A stretch of 34,887 bases of DNA. It comes from CAZZIZ01 sp964654535 (lineage in GTDB: Bacteria; Bacteroidota; Bacteroidia; Chitinophagales; UBA2359). Where the stretch lies: positions 1 through 34,887 of the forward strand of contig CAZZIZ010000012.1 in assembly GCA_964654535.1 (NCBI GenBank), in the 5' to 3' direction. The notes below the pieces were generated by a model. It worked only from the letters and a program-made list of their open reading frames with translations. It was not told the origin of the DNA and did not search any database. The position numbers and the translations under genes are program-made. Every line of letters begins with the position of its first letter. The stretch's first letter is position 1. Below, piece after piece: positions 1-7,700 of this stretch.

Positions 1-158
1 ATGAAAATTAAGAATGCTCGAAATCACCTAAGCAATTTCACCTGTTGCATAACACCGAAGAGGCTGAAATTGCGACGGTTTGTTACGGACACGAGTGAGA
101 CGCTCGCGCCAGCATTGGTCAGCATTGGAGTCTGTACACACCTTGCTTATAGGCTCTA

Positions 159-1814
159 CTACAACTTCTGCAAACCCTCTCTCCCTTTTCGAGTAAGGGT
201 AACTCCGCCAGCAGGATCCAAAGTAGCCTCTGCTTTCATAGTTCCCTTGTAGCGCGTGGACTTCTTACAAAGCGCTCCGGACTTTGCACGAAGTAATATT
301 TCGAGTTCATAGATCTGCTTAACCACTTCACCTTCGGTTTCGCGCCTACCCTTTTTCCAGTCGCTGTCGTTGACTATAATGAAGTCACGAGCAACGCGAC
401 ACACTTCGTGTTTACGTTTTATGCTCTTTTTCAATTCACGAACAAAAGCAACTTTCATTTTTTCCAAATCAACGGTTAGCTCTCTCGACATAACTTGTTC
501 TCGATAAGCTTTCAGCTCATTAAGACAAGCGGCTACGGATTTTTTGCTTTCTGAGTTTTTGAAGTACTGCAGCAGAATAGCTTCATAGTCGACTAACAAA
601 TCGTTTAACTCTCCTAGCGATAGCTTCTTTGCAAGAACCTTGTCGCGCTCACAACGCTCAACAAACAGGGCTTCTCTTTTGCTCATTAAAGTTTCTTGTA
701 ACTCCTCCACTTTCGACTTGGCCTCTACATTACTTAACAAGCCAAGCATGTTATTGTTTTCTTCAATCTGATAGTTCAAGGTGACCAAATCGGAGCGGTC
801 AGATGTAGCAACGTCACCTTCAACTTTAGCGATTAGCTTATCGTTTAAACTTTGCTGCAGACCCTGCTTAACGCTATCCAGAGCAACGGCCTTGTTTTCA
901 TCTAGCAGAAACTGGCCGAGGCTATCGCAGTATGACAAGTTGCTTACTACAGAAAACAAATCGCGCTGCGTTTGGCTTTCGTAATTGTAAGGGTCAGTGT
1001 AGTTGGCGCAAAGTGAAAGAACGAGATTTCCTTGTTGGTCACGTAGCTCTTGCTCATTTGCAGCCAGCTGTTCCTTCTGCAAGGAATCTTCAACCCAATA
1101 AGCGTATTGTTTACACTCTTTGATAACGTCGTTATACAAGCCCAAACTGAGGTCTTGATCTTTGGCTCTTTGAGCAGAGCAATAGTCTAGCACCAAAGCT
1201 CCTCTATTGTTAGACAACTTGCGTTTACTTAAAGTATTGGGATTGCTTTCCAGAAAGGTGTTTATGATTTCAATTTTCTCATCTAGGGTTTCAGCGTGGG
1301 TGCTGACATCGAAGAGCATTTCATCTACATTCTTTTTATCTAGCTCAACGAACTCATACATTTTGTTGAGCGCGTTGCGCACATTGTTTAGCTCGCCCTT
1401 TCTTTGAATATCGGTTCGACGTAGGTCGGTAATTTTGTTGCTGAGGAAATTTATCTTTTCATTGATGACTGCATAATCTTCTTCTTCGCCCTTGTACAAT
1501 TCCTGAATGGCGTAGTCCAGCCAATCGACTTGGCGGTTGGTCAATAAAGTCCGCTTCTCGAGTATGGTCTGCAGTTGTGTTTCACTAGCCTTCAAACCTA
1601 TCTCGTTTCCGATGTAGTTTTTTTCGAGCACATCGTACTGCTCGAAAAGTTGGAAGGGATCGCCACTTGAGTTTAAGAGTTGTTCGGCTTGATCTAAAAA
1701 AGCCACAGCAGAGTTAATGGGCTGTGTAGATCCAGCACTACTGTTACTTCCTCCACCACTTTGACAGGCAGTGAAAAGAAGGGCGAACAAGATCACCAGA
1801 AGTATTTGCTTCAT
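159..1814 (-). CDS. Coiled-coil lipoprotein of unknown function
   Basis: A 551-residue protein. The N-terminus is a lipoprotein signal: a Lys, a hydrophobic run, then the lipobox FTAC with the lipidated Cys at residue 17, followed by a flexible SGGGSNSS linker. The rest is almost wholly charged and helical, rich in Glu, Lys, Leu and Asn with heptad-like spacing, so a long coiled coil is likely (about residues 60-480). The last 60 residues contain cysteines and are less regular. No enzymatic motif is visible and I do not recognise the family. It starts 30 bp downstream of the VWA-protein stop on the same strand, so the two are probably co-transcribed and may act together at the envelope. Inner- or outer-membrane placement cannot be told. 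The gene is certain; the function is unknown. Confidence 0.85.
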   Translation of the reverse strand: MKQILLVILFALLFTACQSGGGSNSSAGSTQPINSAVAFLDQAEQLLNSSGDPFQLFEQYDVLEKNYIGNEIGLKASETQLQTILEKRTLLTNRQVDWLDYAIQELYKGEEEDYAVINEKINFLSNKITDLRRTDIQRKGELNNVRNALNKMYEFVELDKKNVDEMLFDVSTHAETLDEKIEIINTFLESNPNTLSKRKLSNNRGALVLDYCSAQRAKDQDLSLGLYNDVIKECKQYAYWVEDSLQKEQLAANEQELRDQQGNLVLSLCANYTDPYNYESQTQRDLFSVVSNLSYCDSLGQFLLDENKAVALDSVKQGLQQSLNDKLIAKVEGDVATSDRSDLVTLNYQIEENNNMLGLLSNVEAKSKVEELQETLMSKREALFVERCERDKVLAKKLSLGELNDLLVDYEAILLQYFKNSESKKSVAACLNELKAYREQVMSRELTVDLEKMKVAFVRELKKSIKRKHEVCRVARDFIIVNDSDWKKGRRETEGEVVKQIYELEILLRAKSGALCKKSTRYKGTMKAEATLDPAGGVTLTRKGREGLQKL

Positions 1815-1844
1815 ACGTATTAGTTGGTCTAAAAATAAACCAAT

Positions 1845-3554
1845 CTACTTACGCAGTGCTTTCGATTCTTTAAGAAGGGGTTCGTGAACGTCTTCACCTA
1901 GTTTTAGGTGAGCGTAGTTGCCTTGTCCGAATTCGACTAAGGCTTTTAGATTATCGCGAACGGCCGAGTTGGATCTCAGGCCAAAAAGGAATGCACTAAG
2001 CTTTATGTTCTCTCTGGCATTCATACGAATCATTCTATTGATTCTACCATCAACGTCGAACTTGCCGTCTGTGGCGAGTATGATGCGGTTATTACCGTCT
2101 TTGATGTAAGTTTCCTCTGCGTGGTCGTAGGCCATTTTCATACCCTCTAATCCATCTGTTTGGCCGCCTATTCGCAAAGCATCAATGGCAGCATAGATTT
2201 TCTCGGTATCTGAAGAACTTGTACTGGGCAACACAACTTCTGCTTCACCTGCATAACGGACTAGTGCAATGTGGTCTTCAGGACGCATCATACGAACCAG
2301 TTCTTTTAAAGACTCTTGAAGCAAGGGTAATTTATCATCTGACTTCATAGAAGCAGATACATCTACCAGGAATACAAGGTTATTTGAAGCGTAACCCTTT
2401 AAAGCGTGAGTCGCATCAATTTCGTTTTTACCTAAATCGAGGGTTTTTGCGCTCTGAGCCACCATACCATCGATCTCATCGTCGAACTCTCTTTTTAACA
2501 CTTTGAACCACATTGGTTCCTCGGTCACTTTGAGTTGGTCGCCTTCTTCAAACTCCGTTAGTCCATTATAAAAAGTAGCGATACCTCCTTGAGGGCAATT
2601 GTAATAATGCATTATTGGTTCCCCATAATAATAGGCGCTGCCGTATTCATCGTACCAAGGTCTTTCGTCCCATTCTTTTTCATTTCCAAGGTACTTATCG
2701 ACATCTTCCATTATAAAACCGGTAATGTCTAAGATGGCATAGTACAGACTCCCGCTCCAATCTTCAAAACCTTTTTCAGTTGCTCTTGCTTGCAAGCGCT
2801 TTCCCAAATCAGATTCGAAGTATACGCTATGGACTTCATCGTAATAAAATTTCGTATCCGTCGGATCTTCTCTTCGCATAGCCATTACCATTTCATAAAT
2901 GTTGTCAGCCATGAGATACAGTTCCCGCATCTCCAATGTAATTTCCTCATCACCGTACGAAGAACTTAAGTCTTGGTACATTTTATATTTCAAGGATGAG
3001 AAATCAAAAACGATGAGTTCATAATCGTCCAACATATCGTAGATATCTGGAATTGCTGAACGGGTAAGGTATTTAGGTGTTTCTGTAAGCGTTTCAAACT
3101 GTCGAACCAAAGAGATGTACTTTGACATCAGCGCTTCCATCTTCTTCAATTGGTCAGAAAGACCACTTCGATATGCTAGAGGAAGGTCCTTAGTACTTGC
3201 AAGAGATTTCCTAAAAAGCTCTTCCACCCGTATTAATGGTTCTTTGTCTCCCAAATGGTGCTCATCCTCTGCATTCGGATTGTTCATTGAATACCAAATC
3301 TTTAATGGCTTGCCATATTTCTTTTGAAGTTGAGGTGCGGTCTGAGCAGTCCACTCATCAACAAAGTGATTTATGTTTCGGTTAAAGTCACCAGCCTGGT
3401 AATGTGGAAAGTGAACCAAGCGACTACATTGGTTGAGATACTCTATGTAAGATTCTACCGCTTGTTTCTGAGGAGTGGGGTCGTTTTCTCCGGCCCACAT
3501 GGTTAGGTTGCCAAAGACAAAAAAAGCAAATAATATGATTTCCTTTAGACGCAC
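1845..3554 (-). CDS. Secreted VWA-domain protein
   Basis: A 569-residue protein with an N-terminal signal peptide (about residues 1-21). A large alpha-helical region with no recognised domain spans about 25-385. A C-terminal von Willebrand factor A domain follows, about 390-560. The metal-ion-dependent adhesion site is complete: D398-x-S400-x-S402 in VDVSAS, T466 in GGQTDG and D496 in ATDG, so a divalent cation should bind. The VWA type resembles the chloride-channel/YfbK-like 'LVRYAG' class of Bacteroidota. It probably acts in the periplasm or at the cell surface as a protein-protein interaction module. It is the upstream partner of the coiled-coil lipoprotein gene 30 bp away. The ligand is unknown. 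The 173-bp gap upstream (3555-3727) should hold its promoter, but I could not pick out a convincing one. Confidence 0.88.
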   Translation of the reverse strand: MRLKEIILFAFFVFGNLTMWAGENDPTPQKQAVESYIEYLNQCSRLVHFPHYQAGDFNRNINHFVDEWTAQTAPQLQKKYGKPLKIWYSMNNPNAEDEHHLGDKEPLIRVEELFRKSLASTKDLPLAYRSGLSDQLKKMEALMSKYISLVRQFETLTETPKYLTRSAIPDIYDMLDDYELIVFDFSSLKYKMYQDLSSSYGDEEITLEMRELYLMADNIYEMVMAMRREDPTDTKFYYDEVHSVYFESDLGKRLQARATEKGFEDWSGSLYYAILDITGFIMEDVDKYLGNEKEWDERPWYDEYGSAYYYGEPIMHYYNCPQGGIATFYNGLTEFEEGDQLKVTEEPMWFKVLKREFDDEIDGMVAQSAKTLDLGKNEIDATHALKGYASNNLVFLVDVSASMKSDDKLPLLQESLKELVRMMRPEDHIALVRYAGEAEVVLPSTSSSDTEKIYAAIDALRIGGQTDGLEGMKMAYDHAEETYIKDGNNRIILATDGKFDVDGRINRMIRMNARENIKLSAFLFGLRSNSAVRDNLKALVEFGQGNYAHLKLGEDVHEPLLKESKALRK

Positions 3555-3727
3555 TTCTCTATTTATTAATTAACGACTCCAGCTGAGAATAGTTCATCAA
3601 ATTCTCAATCCAGTATATAGAAAGTTGTAGGCGGACTTAGAAGATAATGATTATTCTACGTTATGCAAAAATCTGTCTCAGTTATGCTCGTCAGGGGCTT
3701 AAGAAGACAAGCTTTGCCTAAATGGTT

Positions 3728-4657
3728 CTATTTACTCAGAATCTTCACTTTGTAGACCTTTCCAGACTTCCGGGGTTCTACAGCGAAGCTTCTTAACCAA
3801 GGGTTTAAGAGCTTCACTTCCTTATAGCTCACACCATGTTTAGCAGCAAAATTCGCCATATTATCGATACGCTTTACATCAACTGTCGTATATGCTCTAG
3901 GCTGGTAGCGCTGGTCCGAGTCAATATGGAAACCATACTGTTCGGGGTTGTTATAAATTTGCTTTAGAGCTAGAACCCGATATACATAGCGGCCCGTTTC
4001 TGTATTGAGGTATAGGTCGTAATAGTCGTTTTGCTTTTGACGATCAATCTGTCGCTGAACCCTAGTCATCCCGGCATTGTATGACGCTGCAGCTGTGGCC
4101 CAGTTACCAAACTTAGCGTAGGCTTTCTTAAAATACTTAGCGGCCAGAACGGTTGATTTTTCTAGGTGATATCGCTCGTCGATTTCAATAGCACATTCGA
4201 GACCATACTCCTTGCCCGTTGCCTTCATGATTTGCCAAATGCCTTTGGCTCCAGCTCCACTAACTGACTCGGCCATTAAACCGCTCTCAGCCATTGCGAC
4301 GTACTTTAAATCGTCGGGTACGCCGTGTTCGGCTAATATTTTTTCTATAACAGGTAGGTGCCTTGCCGCGCGCTTGAGTATTCCAATGGTGGAAGAATGG
4401 TAATAAGTGTTCACCGTTATTTCTCTATCCAATGCTTCACGTACGTCTGCACGATCTAATGGGACGGGGTCGCCACAAAAAGACATAGAAGATGGTATGT
4501 ATACAGAACTTACGTGTTGACCTTGTTGCTGAACCGATTCTTCTGGCGCGTTCTCTCTGCTTGACTCAGCTTTTATCTCGCCTTGTAGTGATTGGTTGAA
4601 AACCAATACTCCACTGAGACCAAAACACAATATTGCAGCACCGAGAAACCACTTCAT
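3728..4657 (-). CDS. Lytic transglycosylase (MltD-like, SLT domain)
   Basis: A 309-residue protein starting at the ATG at 4655-4657, one base after the stop of the DUF2480 gene. A longer reading from 4723 would place 22 residues overlapping that gene in front of an obvious signal/anchor sequence (MKWFLGAAILCFGLSG), so it is rejected. The soluble-lytic-transglycosylase fold spans about residues 90-230. The catalytic glutamate is probably E124 in MAESG, followed by the typical GAKGIWQIM and a Tyr-Asn motif, SYNAG. The C-terminal 50 residues (VKRIDNMANFAAKHG) look like a LysM-type or related murein-binding module. It should cleave peptidoglycan glycan strands to 1,6-anhydromuropeptides in the periplasm. 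It is translationally linked to the DUF2480 gene. Confidence 0.9.
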   Translation of the reverse strand: MKWFLGAAILCFGLSGVLVFNQSLQGEIKAESSRENAPEESVQQQGQHVSSVYIPSSMSFCGDPVPLDRADVREALDREITVNTYYHSSTIGILKRAARHLPVIEKILAEHGVPDDLKYVAMAESGLMAESVSGAGAKGIWQIMKATGKEYGLECAIEIDERYHLEKSTVLAAKYFKKAYAKFGNWATAAASYNAGMTRVQRQIDRQKQNDYYDLYLNTETGRYVYRVLALKQIYNNPEQYGFHIDSDQRYQPRAYTTVDVKRIDNMANFAAKHGVSYKEVKLLNPWLRSFAVEPRKSGKVYKVKILSK

Positions 4658-4658
4658 T

Positions 4659-5165
4659 TTATTTCTTCTTTTTATAAATGGGAACGGTTGAACAGGGTTC
4701 TCCGTACATAATAGATTTCGCAAGCGGTTTTATCAGACGAGTTATTTCCATGTAAGCAAAGGCAGGGACATCCACTTCGCCACATCCTTTTATAACTACT
4801 CGCTTATCTCTGAGTGCTTCTACATCCAACTCGGCTAACTTTTTAGCTATAACGCGATGCTTCAATTGCTCAGTATTGCACTGCTCGTAATATGAGGCAC
4901 GACCATCTAAATATGTCGCTACGAGCATATATGCCCAGCGGGGAATAATCGCTTCTGTAGAACAAAAAACAGCAACTTGCTTATCTATAAACTGTTCCCA
5001 GTCGAGATCCTTTAGTGACTGCCTGAATTCTTTTTCTTTCAAAATTAGACCTTGAAAGAGGAAGGGCTGTAGATCAAAGCCAAGTAGATCCGATCCTGGA
5101 AGAAAGTCCTCCAAGTCAATAGTAATAATGCCGCTTTGCGCGACTCGATTTACAATCTCCGTCAT
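4659..5165 (-). CDS. DUF2480 family protein
   Basis: A 168-residue cytoplasmic protein without signal or membrane segment. Its sequence and length fit the Bacteroidota-specific DUF2480 family: an acidic N-terminus with ITIDLEDFLPG, a central IIPRWAYMLVATYLDG stretch, and a C-terminal VVIKGCGEVDVPAFAYMEI. Function is unknown. The conserved Cys/Gly/Asp segments hint at ligand or metal binding, but this is inference only. Its stop codon is followed after one base by the lytic transglycosylase start. It lies downstream of the strong terminator at 5223-5260 and has a reasonable promoter of its own at 5182-5211, so it probably begins a new two-gene transcript. Confidence 0.85.
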   Translation of the reverse strand: MTEIVNRVAQSGIITIDLEDFLPGSDLLGFDLQPFLFQGLILKEKEFRQSLKDLDWEQFIDKQVAVFCSTEAIIPRWAYMLVATYLDGRASYYEQCNTEQLKHRVIAKKLAELDVEALRDKRVVIKGCGEVDVPAFAYMEITRLIKPLAKSIMYGEPCSTVPIYKKKK

Positions 5166-5181
5166 ATCTGCTTTGATTCCT

Positions 5182-5211
5182 CAATATACCCACACCAAAT
5201 AAGTCATCAAA
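5182..5211 (-). promoter_or_regulatory. Candidate Bacteroidota-type promoter of the DUF2480 gene
   Basis: On the minus strand a TTTG (5208-5211) is followed after 19 bases by TATATTG (5182-5188). This is close to the Bacteroidota -33/-7 consensus TTTG...TAnnTTTG. A start about 6 bases downstream would leave a leader of roughly 10 bases before the ATG at 5165. It lies between the ppiD terminator and the gene, where a promoter is needed. Confidence 0.45.
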
Positions 5212-5222
5212 TAGCTGGGAAC

Positions 5223-5260
5223 AAAAAAGGGCGCAATAAATTGATATTGCGCCCTTTTTT
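5223..5260 (-). terminator. Intrinsic terminator after ppiD
   Basis: A perfect 10-bp stem, GGGCGCAATA (5229-5238) with TATTGCGCCC (5245-5254), has a six-base loop. It is flanked by A6 on one side and T6 on the other, so it can work on either strand. It lies just after the ppiD stop (5277) and serves as its terminator on the minus strand. Confidence 0.93.
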
Positions 5261-5276
5261 CAATTAATGTCTTTTT

Positions 5277-7412
5277 CTATTGGACGCCGCGATTTTTGAA
5301 GCGCATATCCTCCACGTTGGCCGCATTCTTTAATGCCTCCCACACTTTGAAATCTACGCTGTTTCTTTTACTGCTTAGCTCCAATCCAGTTAAAGCGGAG
5401 TAGTCGGCAGGTGCCGCAGCAGCGTTCACTGCATCAACTCTAACTTGATATACACCAAGGTTTCCTTTAATCGGCTTAGACACTTCGCCTTGGCTAAGTG
5501 AATGTGCCGTAGCTACAACCTCAGGTTCGGAAGCCAAGTTGGTACCAGAGTTATTTGCAAAAGACAGGTCACTAATATTTTGTGTGCTTACTTCCATAGT
5601 ATTCGCAATGGCATCTATGTCCGTACCCAGTCCGCCCATTTGCGCAATAAGCTTTTCGGCTTTCTTAATTTTCTTAACCTCAGATTCAAGCAGTGGTTTT
5701 ATGTCGTCAATGCTTGGCATACCTGCGTCGCGTTCAGCGGTTATTAAACCAACCACATAATTATCACCAACAGTTATAACGTTAGAAACATCGCCAACGC
5801 TCTTCATGTGCGCCCAGCTACAAATCTGATCGGTAAATCCTAATCCAGGAATATTGTAGTCATTGCTTTTTAGTTTCGAAGCTGTTTTCAATTCTAAACC
5901 CTCATCTTGAGCACCTTTTCTAAATGAATCGGTATTACGATATAGACTTGCGAAGCTGTTTGCTTGAGCAAAAGTGCTTCGGCTTGTATTAGAGCTTGGA
6001 GCTAACTCACGACTCAAAATTGCCACCTTAGCAGCTTGATTAGTTGGATTAGATTGTACCACTTCAATTAAGTGTAAACCAAATTGTGAGCGAACAATTT
6101 TTCTATCACCCGTTTCCATTTGATAGAATATAGCGTCATTAAACGGCTTAACCATTTGTCCTTTTTTCGCAAATCCTAGCTCGCCCCCACTTTCTGCTGA
6201 GCCTTGGTCATCGGAATTGTTGGCAGCAAGTACGGTGAAGTCTACACCGTTGTTTAACAAAGCCATAAGGCTATCAAGCGTCTTTCTGGCTGCAACCTCA
6301 CTTCCTCCTTGTGGTATTGATTTCAAAATGTGTCGGCACTCAACTGAGTCGGCTACCATTCTGGTATCAACTACCTTAATCATTTTATAAAAGCCATTGT
6401 ACAAGAATGGTCCTTCCATAAAGCCTGCAGTGGAATTTACTAAACCCAAAGATCTGTCCGTTCCAACTTCCGCTCCCAACTCAGCTTCGCTTAGGTAAGC
6501 GCCGGTGTAAGGTGTCTCAGAGTTTAAGCGCATAAATAAAGAATCGCTTGCGCTACTTGCCCAGTCTTTACCTAGTTGATGCATACTTGATATTACGTCG
6601 GCTGTATCCTTTGCTGAAGGACGAACAGCAAATGTTACATACTCTATATCGCGTGAAGCTTCTTGTTCGTAGATTGCTTTATTGTCATTCAAATAGCTCT
6701 TTAAATCTTGATTGGTTAAAGGCACATCTGAATCGGGAACTTTATTATAAGGAACAAGGACATAACTCAAATCAATTTTGTTGTTCTGATCGGTATTGAT
6801 TGATTCGCCCATCCAATTGGGAACATAGATAGACTTCTTAACTAGGTCCAGGTATTTTGTTTTTTGCGCATCGCGTCTTAAATATTGTTCGAAAGTGTTC
6901 CAAGTACTTCTCGCTTGAGCTGTTTGGTTTTCTGGTAATTCAGAATTGCTCAGCGTTTGAGAAATATATTGCCTCACTCTCGCAGGGTCAAAGGCTCCTG
7001 TGTTGGGATCCATAAATGTTGGATCGTTCTTAATTGCTGGATGCGCATTTTCAGAAGTTACTAATGCTTTAAGCTCCTCAAGAGATACATTAATACCTAG
7101 TTCTTCCATTTCGTTATCCGCGAGCAAATCTTTTACATATTGATCCCAAGTGGATTCTCTCATTTGAAGTCGCTGTTGCTCGCTTACTTCTTGCCCGCTT
7201 CTTTGAAGGTTGGTTAAAGCAGATTGAACTTTCCTCTGGTAATCGTTATAGTTTACATCTACTCCATTTACTGAACCTACGGTTGGAATTTCAGCTCCAC
7301 CCATTGATCCTGGACCAGACATAACATCCATTAAAAGAAAGCCCATTATTGCGAAAGCAATGACGAAAACTAAGCATCCTACATTTCGACGTATTTGACC
7401 TATTGCTGCCAT
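5277..7412 (-). CDS. ppiD: PpiD-like periplasmic peptidyl-prolyl isomerase
   Basis: A 711-residue membrane-anchored chaperone. Residues 1-11 are cytoplasmic and basic, 12-30 form one transmembrane segment, and the rest is periplasmic. The SurA-type N-terminal chaperone region covers about 45-200. One PPIC/parvulin domain lies at about 355-455, with CRHILKS, the GGELGFAKKGQM stretch and the ending FGLHLIEV. The C-terminal 250 residues are a further chaperone-like region. This is the PpiD architecture rather than soluble SurA, and the length fits Bacteroidota homologues, which are longer than the E. coli protein. It should assist folding of outer-membrane and exported proteins near the translocon. 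It is a single-gene transcript bounded by the terminator at 5223-5260 and, upstream, by palindromes at 7457-7500 and structured element A. Confidence 0.92.
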   Translation of the reverse strand: MAAIGQIRRNVGCLVFVIAFAIMGFLLMDVMSGPGSMGGAEIPTVGSVNGVDVNYNDYQRKVQSALTNLQRSGQEVSEQQRLQMRESTWDQYVKDLLADNEMEELGINVSLEELKALVTSENAHPAIKNDPTFMDPNTGAFDPARVRQYISQTLSNSELPENQTAQARSTWNTFEQYLRRDAQKTKYLDLVKKSIYVPNWMGESINTDQNNKIDLSYVLVPYNKVPDSDVPLTNQDLKSYLNDNKAIYEQEASRDIEYVTFAVRPSAKDTADVISSMHQLGKDWASSASDSLFMRLNSETPYTGAYLSEAELGAEVGTDRSLGLVNSTAGFMEGPFLYNGFYKMIKVVDTRMVADSVECRHILKSIPQGGSEVAARKTLDSLMALLNNGVDFTVLAANNSDDQGSAESGGELGFAKKGQMVKPFNDAIFYQMETGDRKIVRSQFGLHLIEVVQSNPTNQAAKVAILSRELAPSSNTSRSTFAQANSFASLYRNTDSFRKGAQDEGLELKTASKLKSNDYNIPGLGFTDQICSWAHMKSVGDVSNVITVGDNYVVGLITAERDAGMPSIDDIKPLLESEVKKIKKAEKLIAQMGGLGTDIDAIANTMEVSTQNISDLSFANNSGTNLASEPEVVATAHSLSQGEVSKPIKGNLGVYQVRVDAVNAAAAPADYSALTGLELSSKRNSVDFKVWEALKNAANVEDMRFKNRGVQ

Positions 7413-7456
7413 TTTTCTATTCTTGTTATAGTCTTTTTAAAAGTGCTGCAAAATAA

Positions 7457-7500
7457 GTGCTTTAAAAGCACAATATCAATTGATATTACCCCGAAAGGGG
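7457..7500. promoter_or_regulatory. Three consecutive palindromes upstream of ppiD
   Basis: Three perfect inverted repeats stand nearly end to end: GTGCTTT-A-AAAGCAC (7457-7471), AATATCAATTGATATT (7472-7487) and CCCC-GAAA-GGGG (7489-7500). They are 45-90 bp upstream of the ppiD ATG at 7412. The first two could be protein-binding operators. The third is a small GNRA-type hairpin and could end transcription coming from the CNNM gene, although no long T-run follows. The role is inferred from position only. Confidence 0.5.
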
Positions 7501-7530
7501 CGTTTATCTCGCACAGAGTGACTCTTTGAC

Positions 7531-7694
7531 GCGTGAGGGATAGAGGCCTTTGTTTGAGCTCCTTTTGCTTTTAAGCCATAGACCTTAGCTCCTAGAGCTA
7601 GAGGGTCTAAGCGCGCTAAATGCAGATAAGAGCGAGGGCCGAAAGCCCGACCCTGAACTTGCGGCTTTGCCGCAGAAGTGAATGGGGCACGCCC
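7531..7694 (-). repeat. Structured intergenic element, copy A
   Basis: Copy A of the four-copy family. On the plus strand it runs from GCGTGAGGGATAG (7531) to GGGGCACGCCC (7684-7694). GCGTG (7531-7535) pairs with CACGC (7688-7692). The central hairpin is TAGACC (7579-7584) with GGTCTA (7604-7609), enclosing TTA, GCTC, loop CTA, GAGC and TAGA. A longer imperfect stem around it joins GCTC...AAGC to GCTA...GAGC (7558-7576 and 7615-7633). The core GAAAGCCCGACCC is at 7641-7653, and the variable hairpin TGCGGC-TTT-GCCGCA at 7660-7674. It lies six bases after the stop of the CNNM gene and upstream of ppiD, so it would be the 3' end of the lptC-CNNM message. The strand of action is inferred. Confidence 0.8.
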
Positions 7695-7700
7695 ATAAAA

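Noticed and set aside
1..252. Plus-strand open frame at the window start (83 codons)
   Set aside because: It overlaps the 3' end of the lipoprotein gene antisense, has no recognisable domain and an odd composition. Nothing supports translation.
3640..3670. Possible hairpin around GATAATGATTATTC
   Set aside because: Pairing is short and AT-only with no T-run. It is too weak to call a terminator or operator.
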